Shown here piece by piece: positions 25,352 to 27,214 of a stretch of DNA of 27,214 nt. The stretch covers positions 1 through 27,214 of the forward strand of contig CBCTZG010000038.1 in assembly GCA_965151315.1 (NCBI GenBank). Reading direction: 5' to 3'. The stretch's first letter is position 1; each line of letters starts with the position of its first letter. A program made the position numbers and the translations under genes. Source of the DNA: Avimonoglobus sp965151315. Its GTDB lineage: Bacteria; Bacillota; Clostridia; UBA1381. Under the pieces are notes generated by a model. It made no database searches, had not been told where the DNA came from, and saw only the letters and a program-made list of their open reading frames with translations.

Positions 25352-26593
25352 ATGAAAGTAGAATTTTTGAAAAACTTAGTAAGTGAAAGCATAAAATATG
25401 ATACGATTCCTCAATTTGCGGCGCAAGATGAATTTGCAGGCATACAAGCGCTTGTGTATGATGGCCTGCAGCTGTCCCGGGGAAAGACTAAGGTATTTGC
25501 ATATCTGGGGCTGCCGGCGGCCCGGCAAGGGCTTGTCCCTGCGGTGCTCCTGGTCCACGGCTATGGAGGGCATCCGTTTTTGCCATGGATAAAAATGTGG
25601 AATGCGCGGGGATATGCCGCTCTTGCTATGGATGTGACCGGATATTTCCCAAGACGGATTAATAGCGGCAGCACTGAGGGCGACAGTCAAAACTGGCGGC
25701 ATGGGCCGTATGGACTGTTTGAAGAATCGGGGTATTGTGCTGGCCCGGATAATGATTTAATGGATATAACGGGACGGGAAGCTCGGGATCATTGGATCGC
25801 ATATGCCTTGGCCGCTGTACTGAAGGGACATGCTGTATTAAAACAGATGATGGAGATTGATTTCAGGCACATTGGGATTATGGGAATTTCCTGGGGCGGG
25901 GTAATTACGGCACTGGCTTTAGGGTATGATCCGGAGCTGGCCTTTGCTGTGGCTGTTTACGGTTCTGGCTTTTTATCGGAGACGATGACAGAGTTTTCTG
26001 AAATGTTTTCTAGTGAAGCAGCGAAAAAATATTGGGTGGCTGAGGAGTATTTCCATGATGTACAGATTCCTGTTTTATGGCAATGCTGGAATGACGACTG
26101 TAATTTTTCGTTGAACGCAAACTGTAAATCTTATGAGGCCACTAAAAAAAATAATAATCGGTCGGCGTTGTCGATTATTGATCAAATGTATCATAGTCAT
26201 ACCCATGCGTGGCGGAGGAAAGAAGCGTTTCTGTTTGCGGATGAAATTGTTTTCGGCAGCGTAAAAACACCGCGTTTCTTTGATGAAGTTACGCAGGAAA
26301 GTGCAATTATAGATTTAGGAAATGCAGTAAAAATTCAAAACGCCCGGGTGATGTATATTACTACAGACTATACATATGCACAAATTCCAAAATACACCGC
26401 TTCTGACAGGTGGTTTATGAAAGGGGATTGGAAAAATGTACCTTGTACAGTCCGAAAAGATTGCGTGCATTATCATCTGCCGCCGGATGCGGTGTGGTGG
26501 TATATAGAATTGACAGCCGTGTATAGTAGTAAAGAGGAGTTTACAGTCTGTACGCCTATGATGAGGAAAACCGGATCATTGTTGGCGCACTGA
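25352..26593 (+). CDS. Alpha/beta-hydrolase, acetyl-xylan-esterase/dienelactone-hydrolase-like
   Basis: A 413-residue cytoplasmic hydrolase. The first strands lead to LLVHGYGGHPFLPW (oxyanion-hole region), then ALAMDVTGYFPRR, and the nucleophile elbow GISWGG with Ser 180. Asp 248 or 249 (WNDDCNFS) and a His among 281/283/285 (HSHTHAW) are in the right places to finish the triad. A C-terminal extension of about 115 residues, beta-rich, follows the core. The gene starts one base after the preceding stop with a weak AGGG, so translation is probably coupled. De-esterification (for example deacetylation) of an imported sugar fits the context, but the acyl group is unknown. It is the last gene of the plus-strand run. 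Confidence 0.75.
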   Translation: MKVEFLKNLVSESIKYDTIPQFAAQDEFAGIQALVYDGLQLSRGKTKVFAYLGLPAARQGLVPAVLLVHGYGGHPFLPWIKMWNARGYAALAMDVTGYFPRRINSGSTEGDSQNWRHGPYGLFEESGYCAGPDNDLMDITGREARDHWIAYALAAVLKGHAVLKQMMEIDFRHIGIMGISWGGVITALALGYDPELAFAVAVYGSGFLSETMTEFSEMFSSEAAKKYWVAEEYFHDVQIPVLWQCWNDDCNFSLNANCKSYEATKKNNNRSALSIIDQMYHSHTHAWRRKEAFLFADEIVFGSVKTPRFFDEVTQESAIIDLGNAVKIQNARVMYITTDYTYAQIPKYTASDRWFMKGDWKNVPCTVRKDCVHYHLPPDAVWWYIELTAVYSSKEEFTVCTPMMRKTGSLLAH

Positions 26594-26828
26594 ATCTGCC
26601 GCAGGCAGCGCATTGCCGCCCCTGCCATTTCAAATTGTCTTCAGGTTTGTGTAGCGCGTATAGGTCTGGGGGCTTTTTGTTTGCTGGAATAAAAGTTGTC
26701 GTCTAGGAAATAGAAAAAAGAGCCGTAAAATGATGTAGCCCCCAAAAGTTAGACTTTATTAGCGTAGTAAGGGATGGACTTCCACGTCTGAAGTTGTATA
26801 AATCAGGACAATAGATTGATACACCTGA
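26594..26828. other. Non-coding gap after the operon
   Basis: A 235-bp stretch with no convincing gene. A short hairpin CTGCC-GCA-GGCAG lies just after the operon stop but has no T-run. GGGGGCTTTTTG near 26668-26679 has a T-run but no good partner arm close by. The right part holds the IS-type end listed separately and a 7-bp inverted repeat (AATCAGG at 26801, CCTGATT at 26824) bordering the stop of the minus-strand HTH gene. No clear intrinsic terminator is present for the operon. Confidence 0.6.
26731..26757 (+). mobile_element. Solitary IS3-family terminal inverted repeat (remnant)
   Basis: The segment TGATGTAG then CCCCCAAAAGTTAGAC closely resembles the ends of IS3-family elements (IS150-type), which begin with TG and contain CCCCAAAAGTTAGAC. 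No transposase frame follows and no matching opposite end was found in the window, so this is a relic of an insertion or deletion. Confidence 0.55.
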
Positions 26829-27191
26829 TTAGATTGGACAGAAAAATTTTTGAAAGAGGATTGTATCTTGGTCATCCGTAAGCAGTCTATCAATATGAGC
26901 GAATTTAACATCGGTAACAATAGAAAGGTTTTCAGGACTTAAATGTCTCATTTTTTCAGCGATTTCATACATGATTATACTGATACTTTGTTCATTAACG
27001 TTTTTGTTAGCTAATAGCTCGTCAATACTGACGTTTAGAAAATCAGCAATACGACAAAGTACTGGAACAGACGGATATTTTTTGCCCAATTCTATTTCAC
27101 GGATAAAATTAGAACTTACACCTACTGCTTTACCTAAAGCTGCAGCTGTAAGATTATGTATTTTCAAACATGGTTGGAGTCTGCTTTCCAC
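26829..27191 (-). CDS. XRE/Cro-type helix-turn-helix regulator (start may lie beyond window)
   Basis: A 120-residue reading frame whose N-terminal half is an HTH_3 domain: LTAAALGKAVGVSSNFIREIELGKKYPSVPVLCRIADFLNVSIDELL (residues about 14-60, with the usual E-x-G-K/x-P-S turn). The C-terminal half is helical with no known domain. The GTG at 27191 has no ribosome binding site before it, and the frame stays open to the window edge, so the true start may be upstream outside the window. It is transcribed toward the operon and separated from it by an IS-type remnant, so it probably belongs to a neighbouring element, not the glycan locus. Small XRE repressors of this form often control mobile elements or toxin-antitoxin pairs; no partner is in view. 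Confidence 0.8.
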   Translation of the reverse strand: MESRLQPCLKIHNLTAAALGKAVGVSSNFIREIELGKKYPSVPVLCRIADFLNVSIDELLANKNVNEQSISIIMYEIAEKMRHLSPENLSIVTDVKFAHIDRLLTDDQDTILFQKFFCPI

Positions 27192-27214
27192 AGCAGAGGT
27201 GTTTGGTGAATTCC

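Noticed and set aside
26667..26744. TGGGGGCT at 26667 and AGCCCCCA at 26737 as a terminator stem.
   Set aside because: The arms are about 62 bp apart, the second arm is part of the IS-type end, and no T-run follows the second arm.
1..27214. CRISPR arrays, tRNA and rRNA genes.
   Set aside because: No regularly spaced repeats and no cloverleaf or rRNA signature sequence were seen on either strand; this was by eye only.

Overview
The window looks like a Gram-positive anaerobe of the Clostridia, probably a gut or other polymer-degrading lineage. The evidence is strong AGGAGG-type ribosome binding sites, Sec signal peptides, SLH (S-layer) repeats, a sugar ABC importer encoded without its own ATPase, and a membrane-anchored AraC-type regulator. 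I cannot name the species from the sequence.

Positions 1-2164 are a scrap yard of mobile and broken genes. The 3' part of a large serine recombinase runs in from the left edge. Seven bases after its stop begins the tail of an RHS/YD-repeat protein carrying a papain-like, permuted NlpC/LRAT-type toxin domain. That tail is fused to a recQ remnant lacking both ends and carrying an internal amber codon.

Positions 2165-26593 are one regulatory and metabolic unit. A divergent AraC-family membrane regulator (2165-4408, minus) faces a run of twelve plus-strand genes with almost no gaps (4613-26593, about 22 kb). Each side has a near-consensus promoter, and imperfect tandem 20-bp repeats lie between them, ending at the -35 of the big operon. 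In order the operon encodes: a sugar-binding lipoprotein and two permeases (CUT1 importer); an FAD-dependent oxidoreductase; a secreted protein with two carbohydrate-binding-like modules, split by an in-frame TAG; two very large secreted paralogues with GH42-like (clan GH-A) catalytic domains; two SLH proteins; a second two-module binding protein paralogous to the split one; a cytoplasmic GH29 (alpha-L-fucosidase)-like enzyme; and an alpha/beta hydrolase of the acetyl-xylan-esterase type.

Inferred working model: the exported proteins bind and cleave a glycan at or near the cell surface, the SLH proteins organise the surface, the importer brings oligosaccharides in, and the oxidoreductase, GH29-like enzyme and esterase finish the work inside. 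One module type of about 150-170 residues, with the signatures YDIW and VVP-x-x-W-[N/Q]-W, occurs six times in four exported proteins. It is the clearest candidate for an under-described element here. The substrate cannot be read from sequence.

Positions 26594-27214 hold a short non-coding stretch with a solitary IS3-type terminal repeat, then a minus-strand XRE-type HTH gene that may run off the right edge.
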